Source of the DNA: Enterococcus songbeiensis
Lineage (GTDB): Bacteria; Bacillota; Bacilli; Lactobacillales; Enterococcaceae
Assembly: GCF_005405265.1 (NCBI RefSeq)
Contig: NZ_BJDS01000008.1
Location: forward strand, 62,001 to 126,000
Length of the DNA: 64,000 nt
Reading direction: 5' to 3'
This document shows, piece after piece, positions 45,312 through 54,854 of the stretch. The translations under genes and the position numbers were made by a program. The notes under the pieces are model-generated. The model was not told the DNA's origin, ran no database searches, and saw only the letters and a program-made list of their open reading frames with translations. Position 1 is the first letter of the stretch. Every line of letters begins with the position of its first letter.

Positions 45312-45995
45312 ATGACTGAGCAATTTGTTCCAAATATTACCACCGAACTGCGCAAGGACATCGTCAGAGTTCCTGATGTGATTCGCAAAGCCAGCGGAAT
45401 TCATTTTTTTGGCAAGAAAATTCGTTCGATTATTTTTACAACAGATATTGCGATTATCCGCAATACGAATGCCGATGCTGTAATTGCGGTGTATCCCTTC
45501 ACTCCTCATCCGGCAATCACGAAGAGCATTATCGAAGCGGCTGATATACCGGTTTTTTCTGGTGTTGGTGGTGGACTAACTCAGGGGCAGCGTTCTCAAT
45601 ATATGAGTATGTTTGCTGAAGCCCAAGGATCGATTGGTGTCGTTTTGAATGCACCTACACCAGTGGAAACAGTAGAACAAGTTTGTCAAATTGTAGATAT
45701 TCCGGTGATTAGTACAGTCACGTCAAAATATACGCCCATTGATGAAAAAATTGCGGTAGGAATTAAGGTCATCAATATTAGTGCTGGAAAAGAAACTGCC
45801 GAAACAGTCCGACATTTTCGGAAACATTATCCAGAATTACCAATCATTGCCACTGGTGGTCCTACGGCAGAAAGTATTTTAGAGACGATTCAAGCGGGGG
45901 CTAATGCAATCACTTATACACCACCGTCAAATGGCGAACTATTCAGCCGAAAAATGGAACATTATCGAGATTTGGAAAAAAACGACAACGAATAA
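45312..45995 (+). CDS. Predicted TIM-barrel protein of unknown function, 227 residues
   Basis: Alternating strands and helices with phosphate-binding-like loops: PVFSGVGGGLTQGQ and, near the C-terminus, LPIIATGGPTAESILETIQAGA. These resemble KDPG-aldolase/ThiE-like barrels that bind phosphorylated substrates. I cannot name the reaction. GAGAAAGGGAG precedes the ATG, 18 nt after the glucosaminidase gene, so it may be co-transcribed with the wall-enzyme genes. Confidence 0.6.
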   Translation: MTEQFVPNITTELRKDIVRVPDVIRKASGIHFFGKKIRSIIFTTDIAIIRNTNADAVIAVYPFTPHPAITKSIIEAADIPVFSGVGGGLTQGQRSQYMSMFAEAQGSIGVVLNAPTPVETVEQVCQIVDIPVISTVTSKYTPIDEKIAVGIKVINISAGKETAETVRHFRKHYPELPIIATGGPTAESILETIQAGANAITYTPPSNGELFSRKMEHYRDLEKNDNE

Positions 45996-46049
45996 GAGAA
46001 AACTTTTTTAAAGATTAGGATTTTTTTATCTAGAAAAGGTTTTCATCCC

Positions 46050-46078
46050 TTGCGTTTTTAATTGTAGACAGGCATACT
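46050..46078 (+). promoter_or_regulatory. Promoter of xpt-pbuX
   Basis: TTGCGT (46050-46055), 17-nt spacer, CATACT (46073-46078). Transcription would start about 20 nt before the riboswitch. Confidence 0.6.
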
Positions 46079-46104
46079 TTAGCCTATATTTAGATAAAAA
46101 TTTA

Positions 46105-46220
46105 ACTTATATATCGTCGTAATTGGTCGACAGTCTCTACCCGATACCGGAAATATCGGACTATAAGTAAAAAAAGTGCATTTAGCACCTTTTTTGCTTA
46201 CCCGCAAAAAAGGTGTTTTT
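46105..46220 (+). promoter_or_regulatory. Purine (guanine-type) riboswitch with terminator, upstream of xpt
   Basis: Aptamer 46105-46168: P1 ACTTATA/TATAAGT, P2 CGTCG...CGAC with the kissing loop, J2/3 with the family pattern TCTCTACC, P3 CGATA/TATCG. The junction J3/1 reads GACTAT, so the ligand-pairing base is C (guanine/hypoxanthine), not U (adenine). Terminator: CACCTTTTTTGC / GCAAAAAAGGTG (46186-46215) plus five T. The alternative antiterminator pairs 46164-46179 with 46185-46200 and uses the 3' strand of P1, so ligand binding favours termination: an OFF switch. Confidence 0.93.
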
Positions 46221-46230
46221 CTGTATTTAA

Positions 46231-46830
<600 letters not shown>

Positions 46831-48141
46831 TTGAAACAAACACAAACAAAAGCAGCAGTATTGGGATTACAGCATTTATTGGCGATGTATGCCGGAGCAG
46901 TTGCCGTACCATTGTTGATCGGCACAGGATTGGGATTTAATGAATCACAAATGACCTATCTGATTTCCATTGATATTTTTATGTGCGGTATAGCTACTTT
47001 GTTGCAATTGACGGTGACGAAGTTTTTCGGTATTGGTTTGCCCGTCGTGTTGGGCTGTGCGATTCAAGCTGTTGCACCATTGATTTTGATTGGTACCAAA
47101 GCAGGTGTTGGAGCGATTTACGGCTCGATCATCGCTTCAGGAATTTTTGTTGTTTTGATTGCTGGATTTTTTTCAAAAATAAAGAAGCTCTTCCCACCAT
47201 TAGTTACAGGAACCGTGATTACCGTTATTGGATTGACATTGATTCCGGTTGCCATCACTAAAATGGGGGGCGGGGATGCAACTGCAGAAACGTTTGGTTC
47301 TCGCAATAATTTGTTATTGGCTTTTGTGACGATCGTATTGATTATTGGTATCCAGATTTTTGCCAAAGGGTTTCTTCGTTCGATTTCTGTCTTGATTGGT
47401 CTGGTTGGTGGAACATTGCTTGCGTACATAATGGGTCTGGTTGACTTTTCAGCCATCGGACATGCACCGATTTTTCATATTCCGCAACCTTTCTATTTTG
47501 GTAAACCGACATTTGATATCTGGTCGATTTTACTAATGATTATTATTTCAATCGTGAGCATGGTGGAGTCGACAGGTGTTTACTTTGCGCTTGGAGATAT
47601 CACTGGCAAAAGCATCAAAGAGGATGATTTAAAACGGGGATACCGCGCTGAAGGGTTGGCAGTGATTCTAGGTGGAATTTTTAATACATTTCCTTATACC
47701 GGTTTTTCACAAAATGTCGGTTTGGTTCAACTTTCGGGAATCAAAACGAAAAAGCCAATTTATTTCTCGGCGTTTTTCTTGATTGTTTTAGGACTGTTTC
47801 CAAAAATCGGTGCTCTTGCTCAAATTATCCCTGAAGCAGTTTTAGGCGGCGGCATGCTGGTGATGTTTGGTATGGTAGCCGTTCAGGGAATGCGTATGCT
47901 GTCGAAGGTTGATTTTGCCAATGATAAAAATTTACTGATTATTGCAGTGTCCTTAGGTTTTGGTTTGGGTTTCAACATGATGCCGCAATTATTCAGTGAG
48001 CTGCCAGAAACGGTTCAAATGTTTACTGGTAACGGCATTGTCATGAGTAGTTTGACAGCAATTCTTCTGAACTTGCTTTTCAATGGTCTAAAAACAGAGG
48101 AACCTGTTGAAGAATCATTGAAAGAAATCGAAGGTGTATAA
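46831..48141 (+). CDS. pbuX: Xanthine permease PbuX (NCS2 family)
   Basis: 436-residue membrane transporter, about 12-14 helices, bringing xanthine into the cell for Xpt. NCS2 features: LGLQHLLAMYAGAVAVPL, MVESTGVYFALGDITG and the NVGLVQLSGIKTKK signature. TTG start directly after the xpt stop, with AAGGAGG within the end of xpt, so the genes are translationally coupled. Ends at a terminator. Confidence 0.95.
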   Translation: MKQTQTKAAVLGLQHLLAMYAGAVAVPLLIGTGLGFNESQMTYLISIDIFMCGIATLLQLTVTKFFGIGLPVVLGCAIQAVAPLILIGTKAGVGAIYGSIIASGIFVVLIAGFFSKIKKLFPPLVTGTVITVIGLTLIPVAITKMGGGDATAETFGSRNNLLLAFVTIVLIIGIQIFAKGFLRSISVLIGLVGGTLLAYIMGLVDFSAIGHAPIFHIPQPFYFGKPTFDIWSILLMIIISIVSMVESTGVYFALGDITGKSIKEDDLKRGYRAEGLAVILGGIFNTFPYTGFSQNVGLVQLSGIKTKKPIYFSAFFLIVLGLFPKIGALAQIIPEAVLGGGMLVMFGMVAVQGMRMLSKVDFANDKNLLIIAVSLGFGLGFNMMPQLFSELPETVQMFTGNGIVMSSLTAILLNLLFNGLKTEEPVEESLKEIEGV

Positions 48142-48150
48142 GTTTTTAAT

Positions 48151-48182
48151 GCAGAACGGAAAAGTTTTCGTTCTGTTTTTTT
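48151..48182 (+). terminator. Terminator after pbuX
   Basis: CAGAACGGAAAA pairs with TTTTCGTTCTG, loop of 1-3 nt, then T-run. Confidence 0.88.
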
Positions 48183-48196
48183 ATTTTATTAATAAT

Positions 48197-48230
48197 CCGA
48201 ACGATTATCAATATTATTTAGATATTATTC
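48197..48230 (+). promoter_or_regulatory. Bipartite PurR-box-like site upstream of purE
   Basis: CCGAACGATT (48197-48206) and an inverted half ATTATTC (48224-48230). It matches the PurR box core CCGAAC of Lactococcus and Bacillus with a G where W is expected. It ends 34 nt before the -35, giving a centre near -73. The same elements sit at the same offsets before purC. Confidence 0.75.
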
Positions 48231-48239
48231 GATTTTATT

Positions 48240-48268
48240 TTGACAGACAGTAGATACCCCGATACAAT
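48240..48268 (+). promoter_or_regulatory. purEKB promoter
   Basis: TTGACA (48240-48245), 17-nt spacer, TACAAT (48263-48268). Near-consensus; leader about 27 nt to the ATG. Confidence 0.85.
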
Positions 48269-48301
48269 AAATGAGAAGTCTAAAGAAGGAGAAGGGACAA
48301 T

Positions 48302-48790
48302 ATGCAATCTTTAGTATCTGTTATTATGGGAAGTACCTCCGATTGGGAAACAATGCAACATGCCTGTGAACAACTGGAACTTTTAGAGATTCCATTTGAA
48401 AAAAAAGTTGTTTCCGCCCATCGCACACCAGATGAAATGTTTCGTTTTTCAGAAGAAGCCCGCCAACGAGGCATCAAAGTAATTATTGCTGGTGCAGGAG
48501 GGGCAGCTCATCTACCGGGGATGGTCGCAGCAAAAACAACGCTGCCTGTAATTGGCGTTCCAGTCCAATCACGAACATTAAATGGTTTGGATTCTTTATT
48601 ATCCATTGTTCAAATGCCTGCCGGTGTTCCCGTTGCAACCACTGCCATCGGAAAAGCTGGTGCAATCAACGCTGGACTACTTGCGGCGCAAATGCTTTCC
48701 ATGTATGATTTAGAAGTAGCTGAAAAGCTGGCAACATTGCGCAAAGAAATGCGTGAATCTGTAATGGAAAGTAGTGATCAACTTGGTTAA
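48302..48790 (+). CDS. purE: N5-carboxyaminoimidazole ribonucleotide mutase PurE
   Basis: Converts N5-CAIR to CAIR. 162 residues. [12 protein letters not shown], the HRTPDEMF histidine and [17 protein letters not shown] are class I PurE motifs. ATG behind GAAGGAGAAGG. purK overlaps its end by 17 nt, so the two steps are translated together. First gene of purE-purK-purB. Confidence 0.96.
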   Translation: MQSLVSVIMGSTSDWETMQHACEQLELLEIPFEKKVVSAHRTPDEMFRFSEEARQRGIKVIIAGAGGAAHLPGMVAAKTTLPVIGVPVQSRTLNGLDSLLSIVQMPAGVPVATTAIGKAGAINAGLLAAQMLSMYDLEVAEKLATLRKEMRESVMESSDQLG

Positions 48791-49904
48791 GCCGCTTATG
48801 CCTGGTGCCACGATTGGAATCGTTGGCGGAGGACAATTAGGGCGCATGATGACCCTAAGCGCAAAAAAAATGGGATTTCGGGTGGGGGTTTTAGATCCCA
48901 CAGAAGATTGTCCAACAGCACAAGTCGCTGATTGGCATATCGTTGCTTCCTATGAGGATGTATTTGCGTTGGAGGAATTAGCAAGACGCTGTGATGTCAT
49001 CACCTATGAATTTGAAAATGTCAGTGTGGATGCGTTAAATGCCATTTTGCCATTAGCCTATGTCCCCCAAGGAACGGATCTTTTAGCAATCACTCAAGAC
49101 CGATTATTGGAAAAATCTTTTTTGGAGTCAAATAATATTGTTATTGCCCCTTATGCAACGATTATTAGTCCCACAGATATCCAAGATGCAATCGACAGTA
49201 TTGGCTATCCCTGTGTGCTAAAAACAACTCGGGGAGGATATGATGGCAAAGGGCAATACGTTCTTTATAGTACAGCCGATTTGGCCCCATCAATGAATTT
49301 ATTAAGAGAAGGAACCTGTGAATTAGAAGCGTGGATTCCATTTGAAAAAGAACTGTCGGTTATGATTGCAGGTAATGGCAATGGACAATTCACCACATTT
49401 CCGGTAGTAGAAAATATCCATCGAAACAATATTCTACATGAAACCATTGCTCCGGCGCGTATTCAGCCGGAAGTTGCAGAAGAAGCCCAACGAATCGCCA
49501 AAGTTGTAGCGCAAGCATTGGATCTTCGTGGTGTATTGGCAATTGAAATGTTTTTGACGAAGTCTGGCGGCTTGTATGTAAATGAACTTGCTCCTCGTCC
49601 TCATAATTCGGGACATTATTCTATTGAGGCGTGCAACCTCAGCCAATTTGACGCCCATATCCGTGGAATTTGCGGTTGGCCATTGGGAGAAGCACGTTTG
49701 TTGACGGATGCGGTGATGATCAATGTGTTAGGAGAAGAATTAACGGATACCTATGATTTGATTGCAATGAAACCAGATTGGCAATTTCATTATTACGGAA
49801 AAAATGAAGCAAAGACTGGTCGAAAAATGGGACATATAACGATTCCCACGACAGATATTTATCAAACGCTAGAAGAAATTTATCAAACCAATATTTGGGA
49901 CTAA
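48774..49904 (+). CDS. purK: N5-carboxyaminoimidazole ribonucleotide synthase PurK
   Basis: ATP-grasp enzyme adding bicarbonate to AIR. About 376 residues. Start uncertain: GTG 48774, TTG 48783 and ATG 48798 are all in frame and none has a strong SD; alignment with Bacillus PurK (PGAxIGIxGGGQLG close to the N-terminus) fits the two earlier ones and excludes a much later start. Seen are [19 protein letters not shown], the [20 protein letters not shown] loop and [13 protein letters not shown]. It ends 14 nt before purB. Confidence 0.94.
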   Translation: MINLVKPLMPGATIGIVGGGQLGRMMTLSAKKMGFRVGVLDPTEDCPTAQVADWHIVASYEDVFALEELARRCDVITYEFENVSVDALNAILPLAYVPQGTDLLAITQDRLLEKSFLESNNIVIAPYATIISPTDIQDAIDSIGYPCVLKTTRGGYDGKGQYVLYSTADLAPSMNLLREGTCELEAWIPFEKELSVMIAGNGNGQFTTFPVVENIHRNNILHETIAPARIQPEVAEEAQRIAKVVAQALDLRGVLAIEMFLTKSGGLYVNELAPRPHNSGHYSIEACNLSQFDAHIRGICGWPLGEARLLTDAVMINVLGEELTDTYDLIAMKPDWQFHYYGKNEAKTGRKMGHITIPTTDIYQTLEEIYQTNIWD

Positions 49905-49918
49905 AAAGGAGCAGGTTG

Positions 49919-51214
49919 ATGTTAGAACGATATACAAGACCCGAATTGGGGAAAATTTGGACGGAAGAGAATCGTTTTCAAGCATGGTTGGAAGTAGAAA
50001 TTTTAGCCGATGAAGCTTGGGCGGAATTAGGAGAAATTCCTAAAGAGGACGTCAAAAAGATTCGCGAAAAAGCTTCTTTCGACCCGCAGCGAATCGCAGA
50101 AATTGAACAGGAGACTCGCCATGATGTGGTCGCATTTACTCGCGCTGTCTCAGAGTCTTTGGGTGAAGAACGAAAATGGGTTCACTACGGATTGACTAGT
50201 ACCGATGTTGTGGATACAGCTTATGGCTATTTAATTAAACAAGCCAATGATCTATTGAGAGCAGATCTGCAACGGTTTACTGCGATTATTGCTGAAAAAG
50301 CGAAAGAACATAAATATACTGTGATGATGGGTCGGACTCATGGTGTACATGCAGAGCCAACAACATTTGGGTTGAAATTAGCAACTTGGTACTCAGAAAT
50401 GAAACGCAATATCGAACGTTTTGAACATGCGGCTAAGGGAGTCGAAGCCGGGAAAATTTCCGGTGCAGTCGGAACTTTCGCTAATATTCCGCCATTTATC
50501 GAAAATTATGTGTGTGAACATTTGGGTATTCGACCACAGGAAGTTTCAACCCAAATTTTACCACGGGATCTTCATGCGGAATATTTTGCTGCAATGTCTT
50601 TGATTGCTACGAGTATTGAGCGTTTTGCGACCGAAATCCGCGGACTGCAAAAATCAGAAACTCGGGAAGTGGAAGAATTTTTTGCAAAAGGTCAAAAGGG
50701 TTCCTCCGCGATGCCTCACAAACGAAATCCAATCGGCTCAGAAAACATGAGCGGGCTTGCACGGGTCATTCGCGGGCATATGCTGACGGCTTATGAAGAT
50801 GTCCCATTATGGCATGAACGGGATATTTCCCATTCTTCTGCTGAGCGGATTATTTTACCGGATACTACGATTTTACTGGATTATATGCTGCAACGCTTTG
50901 GAAATATCGTAAAAAATCTGACGGTTTTTCCAGAAAATATGAAACGAAATATGGATGCAACTTTTGGATTGATTTATAGCCAGCGAGTAATGCTGAAATT
51001 GATTGACAATGGCATGACTCGAGAAGAAGCCTATGATTTGGTACAACCTAAAACGGCCTATGCGTGGGATCATCAAACGGCTTTTCGTCCGCTTTTAGAA
51101 GAAGATGAAGCTGTCACTTCGATTCTAAGCAAAGAAGATTTAGACGACGCCTTTGATTATCACTACCATTTGAGAAATGTTGCTACCATTTTTGAACGAG
51201 TAGGTTTGGATTAG
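49919..51214 (+). CDS. purB: Adenylosuccinate lyase PurB
   Basis: Cleaves SAICAR in the IMP pathway and adenylosuccinate in AMP synthesis. 431 residues from ATG 49919 with AAAAGGAG upstream. The fumarase/aspartase signature is [30 protein letters not shown] and the catalytic [11 protein letters not shown] region are present. Joined to purEK rather than to the purC operon. Ends at a strong terminator. Confidence 0.96.
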   Translation: MLERYTRPELGKIWTEENRFQAWLEVEILADEAWAELGEIPKEDVKKIREKASFDPQRIAEIEQETRHDVVAFTRAVSESLGEERKWVHYGLTSTDVVDTAYGYLIKQANDLLRADLQRFTAIIAEKAKEHKYTVMMGRTHGVHAEPTTFGLKLATWYSEMKRNIERFEHAAKGVEAGKISGAVGTFANIPPFIENYVCEHLGIRPQEVSTQILPRDLHAEYFAAMSLIATSIERFATEIRGLQKSETREVEEFFAKGQKGSSAMPHKRNPIGSENMSGLARVIRGHMLTAYEDVPLWHERDISHSSAERIILPDTTILLDYMLQRFGNIVKNLTVFPENMKRNMDATFGLIYSQRVMLKLIDNGMTREEAYDLVQPKTAYAWDHQTAFRPLLEEDEAVTSILSKEDLDDAFDYHYHLRNVATIFERVGLD

Positions 51215-51240
51215 CAGACCATGATTTAAAGATAAACCTA

Positions 51241-51317
51241 AAACAGCCCGAACAATTGAGAATATTCCAGTCACGTTTTCGTGAGGAGGACTTCTTGATT
51301 GTTCGGGCTGTTTTTTA
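51241..51317. terminator. Long two-part terminator between purB and pbp5-type gene
   Basis: AAACAGCCCGAACAAT pairs with ATTGTTCGGGCTGTTT; inside lie a TCACG-TTTT-CGTGA hairpin and GAGGACTTCTT (51286-51296), also found in the loop of the alaA terminator. Serves both convergent genes. Confidence 0.9.
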
Positions 51318-53351
51318 CTCTTGATTAGCCAGTTGTGTTAAAACATCGGCTGCAAGAGCCGTTGCAGATTCATTTTCTTGTCGGTCTTCAAGCATAGAAA
51401 CCATCAAGTAATTGCTGTTTTCTGCATCAAAGGCTAGTAAGAAACTATTTTCCTGTCCTTTTTCGTCTTGTTTTTCTTTGATTTCTGCTGTTCCAGTTTT
51501 GGCAGCAAGAGGGAAACCAAGGGAAGCAAGACTGTGAGCTGTCCCATTTGGATCATTTACTACCGCCTGTAAATCGGTGACGATTGTAGCGACGGCATCC
51601 TTAGAAAGAGATTCCTTCGTTTTTGATTCTGCATTCAGTAGAAGACGAGGATAAACCAAAGTTCCCTGATTTGCAAAAACGGAATACATCGCAGCTTGCT
51701 GGATAGGTGTGATCAATAGTTGCCCTTGGCCATACCCTGTATCTGCTAAAAGAATTTCTGAATCAAACGATTTTTCATTAGAAATTTGCGGCGTTTCCAT
51801 GGCAATCGGCAGATCCAATTCTTCGCCGAAAATAAATTTATCTAAACCAGCTCGAAATTTTGTTTCACCCATTGCTAGCGTTTGCTGTGCCATATAAATA
51901 TTGTCAGAATACACTAATGCGGTTTCTAAATCGACTTGTGGGACATCAGAGACTCTCGTTACCTGATAGTCTCCCCACGAATGATCTTTTTGCCATTTTA
52001 ACCCATCGATTGCTACTGTTTTTTGCGGATCAATCGTGCCGTTTTCTAAGCCGATTCCGGCAGTAATCGTTTTGAAAGTAGACCCCGGTGCATACCTGGT
52101 AGCAAAACGAGATAAAAAGGGTTTTGCTGTATTTTTTTCATAGGCATCGTATTCTGATTGCGAAATACCGTGCGTCATTTTGTTTGGATCAAAGCTTGGA
52201 GAACTGACCGTAGCTAATAAATCACCTGTTTTTGGTTGTGTGATGACTGTCGAACCGGCTTTATTGTCTAGTGCTTGGAATGCTGTTTTTTGGAGATCGG
52301 CATCGATGGTGAGCTGAATGGTTTCCCCATCTTTTTTAGTTTGTTCCAATAGAATGTCTTTTTCTGTACCGTCCTCTTTGGTAATTGCAATCTTTCCACC
52401 GTTTTGGCCCCGTAGCTCTTGATCGTAAGCTGCTTCCAGTCCTGAGCGGCCAATTTCTCCAGAACTGCTTAACTCTGGATTTTTTTCAATGTCTTCTGCT
52501 GTGACCGTGCCTAAATACCCAATCAATTGGGCAGCCGCTTCGCCTAGTGGGTAATTTCGCCCGGTGGTTTCTTGAATGCTGGCACCGGTTGGTAAATCAT
52601 CTGTTGCACCATCGATAATTTTAAGAGGGACGAAGTAATCTGGTTGGACCCAGGCTTGTTCGATCGCCTGAGTAATTGTGTCACTTTCAAGGGAAAACTT
52701 ATCTGCGATAGCTTGAATGTTTTTTTCTTTCTCGGTTCCTTCACCTAACTGATTGGGAACAACACCTAATTGCTTTAACGTGGCATTGACAGCTAGGGGT
52801 TGGTTGTTTCGATCGACGATTTCGCCGCGCGTGGCATCAGTAACCGAGACGTTTATTTTATCTTTTCCAGACATTCCCGGAAAAATCAAACTCGGACTCC
52901 ATTCCAGTTTTGGTTCTTTTTCACTGATATCGATTATCCCTTGATAATTCAAGTCTTTTAACTCACCTAAAGAGGTAGTCATAGTTAAGGAATAGGAAAA
53001 TGTATAGGTATCAGCGCTTTTTTCGTTGACTTTGATTTTTTTTGCGACGAGATTGTCGGCACCAATTCCGGGATAAATCGCTTGGTATTTCTCAACGATT
53101 TCTTTTGTAGAAAAATCATTTCGTTTAGTGGTATCTTTTGTCAAAAGTGAAGGCAAAGTATCAAAATCTTGTTTTTTGAGAGTGGTTAGGTACTTATTTA
53201 CTAGTTTTTTACTGGCTGTCATTGTTTGATTTTTAGTAAATGCCTGATAAGCAATAAAGCCACCGCCACCAAGCACAAGGAGAAGAAGGACTATCAACAG
53301 GGGCAGCAGGTTTTTCTTTCTTTTTTGTTCAGAACGTGTCTTTTTTTCCAT
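51315..53351 (-). CDS. Low-affinity class B penicillin-binding protein, Pbp5/Pbp4 type
   Basis: Peptidoglycan transpeptidase of 678 residues, the length of E. faecium Pbp5 and close to E. faecalis Pbp4. ATG 53351 (SD GGAGGTCA), a cytosolic basic stretch, one membrane helix (about 14-37), an NTF2-like MecA_N domain (about 40-155), a dimerisation-type domain, then the transpeptidase: S424-TFK, S482-DN and K618-TG. This family gives enterococci natural tolerance to beta-lactams. Resistance level cannot be read from the motifs. The E. faecium partner gene psr is absent; a small hypothetical gene lies upstream. Confidence 0.94.
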   Translation of the reverse strand: MEKKTRSEQKRKKNLLPLLIVLLLLVLGGGGFIAYQAFTKNQTMTASKKLVNKYLTTLKKQDFDTLPSLLTKDTTKRNDFSTKEIVEKYQAIYPGIGADNLVAKKIKVNEKSADTYTFSYSLTMTTSLGELKDLNYQGIIDISEKEPKLEWSPSLIFPGMSGKDKINVSVTDATRGEIVDRNNQPLAVNATLKQLGVVPNQLGEGTEKEKNIQAIADKFSLESDTITQAIEQAWVQPDYFVPLKIIDGATDDLPTGASIQETTGRNYPLGEAAAQLIGYLGTVTAEDIEKNPELSSSGEIGRSGLEAAYDQELRGQNGGKIAITKEDGTEKDILLEQTKKDGETIQLTIDADLQKTAFQALDNKAGSTVITQPKTGDLLATVSSPSFDPNKMTHGISQSEYDAYEKNTAKPFLSRFATRYAPGSTFKTITAGIGLENGTIDPQKTVAIDGLKWQKDHSWGDYQVTRVSDVPQVDLETALVYSDNIYMAQQTLAMGETKFRAGLDKFIFGEELDLPIAMETPQISNEKSFDSEILLADTGYGQGQLLITPIQQAAMYSVFANQGTLVYPRLLLNAESKTKESLSKDAVATIVTDLQAVVNDPNGTAHSLASLGFPLAAKTGTAEIKEKQDEKGQENSFLLAFDAENSNYLMVSMLEDRQENESATALAADVLTQLANQE

Positions 53352-53415
53352 AATTGACCTCCAAGTTGGTATGGTATCTATGATAAGGGAAAAGTTCGTA
53401 AAGTTGATAAGAAAT

Positions 53416-53445
53416 AAAAAAGAAATCCATAAGAAAATGGATTTC
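53416..53445 (-). terminator. Terminator between the small hypothetical gene and the pbp gene
   Basis: On the minus strand GAAATCCAT-tttctt-ATGGATTTC followed by six T. Suggests that the pbp gene has its own promoter; a weak candidate (TTTACG, 16 nt, TAGATA) lies in the gap. Confidence 0.75.
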
Positions 53446-53468
53446 AGCAACGTTATTTTATAAGTAGA

Positions 53469-53852
53469 TTATGCAAGAGCGACCCGCTGATGTGTGTACT
53501 GAGAAACTCGCTCTTCCCGCAATGCCTCTAAAAGTAATTCAATGAAAGAAAAATTTTGTTCTTCCAAATTATAAAAAACTTGGAAGCGATAGTGATTTTT
53601 GAAAATATGTTGCTCGTGAATTTGATGAATAACGAGTTCATCATTTTTTTGATTTTTGAATTGAATTGTACGTTTGCGGCATTCGCAATGTCGCTGAGAA
53701 GCCCGCTTTAATTTACGAAAGGTATAAAACGATGTGTCTTTATTCAGATGGTAGACTTCATCGACCGCGAGCAAATCATTGAATAATTGAAGTTTATCTT
53801 CTACTGACAATGTGGCCAAAAAATACTCAACGTTACTTCGTTGACAATCCAT
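53469..53852 (-). CDS. Hypothetical protein, 127 residues
   Basis: Unrecognised. Charged and soluble, with HCECRKR in the middle (about residues 55-61), a possible metal site, and a C-terminal helix IELLLEALREERVSQYTH. ATG behind GAGGAGGA. It stands between the two pur operons and just upstream of the pbp gene on the same strand, with its own good promoter and a terminator, so it is probably independent. A cre-like site overlaps its -35. Confidence 0.7.
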   Translation of the reverse strand: MDCQRSNVEYFLATLSVEDKLQLFNDLLAVDEVYHLNKDTSFYTFRKLKRASQRHCECRKRTIQFKNQKNDELVIHQIHEQHIFKNHYRFQVFYNLEEQNFSFIELLLEALREERVSQYTHQRVALA

Positions 53853-53894
53853 GAAACATCCTCCTCAAAAACTTACCCTGAAATTACACTCTCA

Positions 53895-53923
53895 CTATAG
53901 CATTTCAATCCTTATTTGTAAAC
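53895..53923 (-). promoter_or_regulatory. Promoter of the 127-residue gene
   Basis: On the minus strand TTTACA (53923-53918), 17-nt spacer, TATAGT (53900-53895). Confidence 0.7.
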
Positions 53924-53931
53924 GTTTTATC
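53918..53931. promoter_or_regulatory. cre-like CcpA site over the -35 of the 127-residue gene
   Basis: TGTAAACGTTTTAT matches the cre consensus at 8 of 10 defined positions, with the last two wrong. It covers the minus-strand -35, a repressing position. Confidence 0.45.
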
Positions 53932-53981
53932 AAAAAAATAAATAATAACGAAGAAATCTAACAAGTAAATTACGCAAAAGA

Positions 53982-54014
53982 CGAACGATTTTAATAAAAT
54001 AATAATTAATATTC
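53982..54014 (+). promoter_or_regulatory. Bipartite PurR-box-like site upstream of purC
   Basis: CGAACGATT (53982-53990) and AATATTC (54008-54014). The first ends 34 nt before the -35, and ATTC lies 21 nt after its end, identical to the purE site. Confidence 0.75.
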
Positions 54015-54023
54015 ACAGTAACA

Positions 54024-54052
54024 TTGACCACCTTTTGCTAAGTTGTTAAAAT
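54024..54052 (+). promoter_or_regulatory. purCSQLFMNHD promoter
   Basis: TTGACC (54024-54029), 17-nt spacer, TAAAAT (54047-54052). The leader to the purC ATG is about 60 nt. Confidence 0.75.
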
Positions 54053-54068
54053 AATCACGAGTCAAACA

Positions 54069-54077
54069 CGAACGATT
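54069..54077 (+). promoter_or_regulatory. Second PurR-box-like motif, in the purC leader
   Basis: CGAACGATT again, just past the expected transcription start, within a short inverted repeat ACACGA/TCGTGT. It has no partner half at the offset seen in the other two sites. It could add repression or be incidental. Confidence 0.45.
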
Positions 54078-54119
54078 AACTGCATCGTGTGCGAAAATAT
54101 AAACAAAAGAGGCGTAGGA

Positions 54120-54854
54120 ATGGAAAAAGCGAGTTTAGTTTATGAAGGAAAGGCGAAAAAGCTTTTCTACACGGATCAACCAGATGTTTTATGGGTAGAA
54201 TACTTAGATCAGGCAACTGCATTGAATGGGGCAAAAAAAGACATCGTCGTGGGAAAAGGAACCTTGAACAATCAGATTACGGGTTTGGTTTTTCAATGGC
54301 TGAAGGAGGAAGGAATTCCTTCGCATTTTGTTGGCAATTTATCTAAAACCGAACAATTAGTGAAAAAAGTCGAGATTATTCCACTTGAAATTGTCGTTCG
54401 TAATTATGCTGCAGGAAGTTTCACCAAACGATTTGCCCTTTCAGAAGGAACACCTTTAGATTTTCCAATCGTTGAGTTTTATTACAAGAATGATGGGTTG
54501 GATGATCCGTTTATCAATGACGAGCATGTTCGGTTACTGAAATTGGCAACCGGAAAAGAAATCAATGATATTAAACATTTGGCACAGAAATTAAATCATG
54601 CATTGCAAAAATTATTTTCTGAGATCAATATTCAATTGATTGATTTTAAAATTGAAGTCGGTCGAACAGCAAACGGAAAGATTTTATTGGCAGATGAAAT
54701 CACCCCGGATACCTGTCGTCTTTGGGATTTGCAAACACAAAATCATTTAGATAAAGATATCTATCGTCGAGAATTAGGAGATTTGGTTCCAGTTTATCAA
54801 GAAGTATTAAATCGTTTAGAAAAATTCAGTGAAGGAGTGTCACCATGTATTTAG
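54120..54854 (+). CDS. purC: SAICAR synthase PurC
   Basis: Joins CAIR and aspartate with ATP. 244 residues from ATG 54120 (AAGAGG upstream). Seen are YEGKAKKLF, LEIVVRNYAAGS and the DFKIEVGR...LADEITPDTCRLW motif. First gene of a tightly packed nine-gene operon; purS starts before its stop. Confidence 0.96.
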   Translation: MEKASLVYEGKAKKLFYTDQPDVLWVEYLDQATALNGAKKDIVVGKGTLNNQITGLVFQWLKEEGIPSHFVGNLSKTEQLVKKVEIIPLEIVVRNYAAGSFTKRFALSEGTPLDFPIVEFYYKNDGLDDPFINDEHVRLLKLATGKEINDIKHLAQKLNHALQKLFSEINIQLIDFKIEVGRTANGKILLADEITPDTCRLWDLQTQNHLDKDIYRRELGDLVPVYQEVLNRLEKFSEGVSPCI

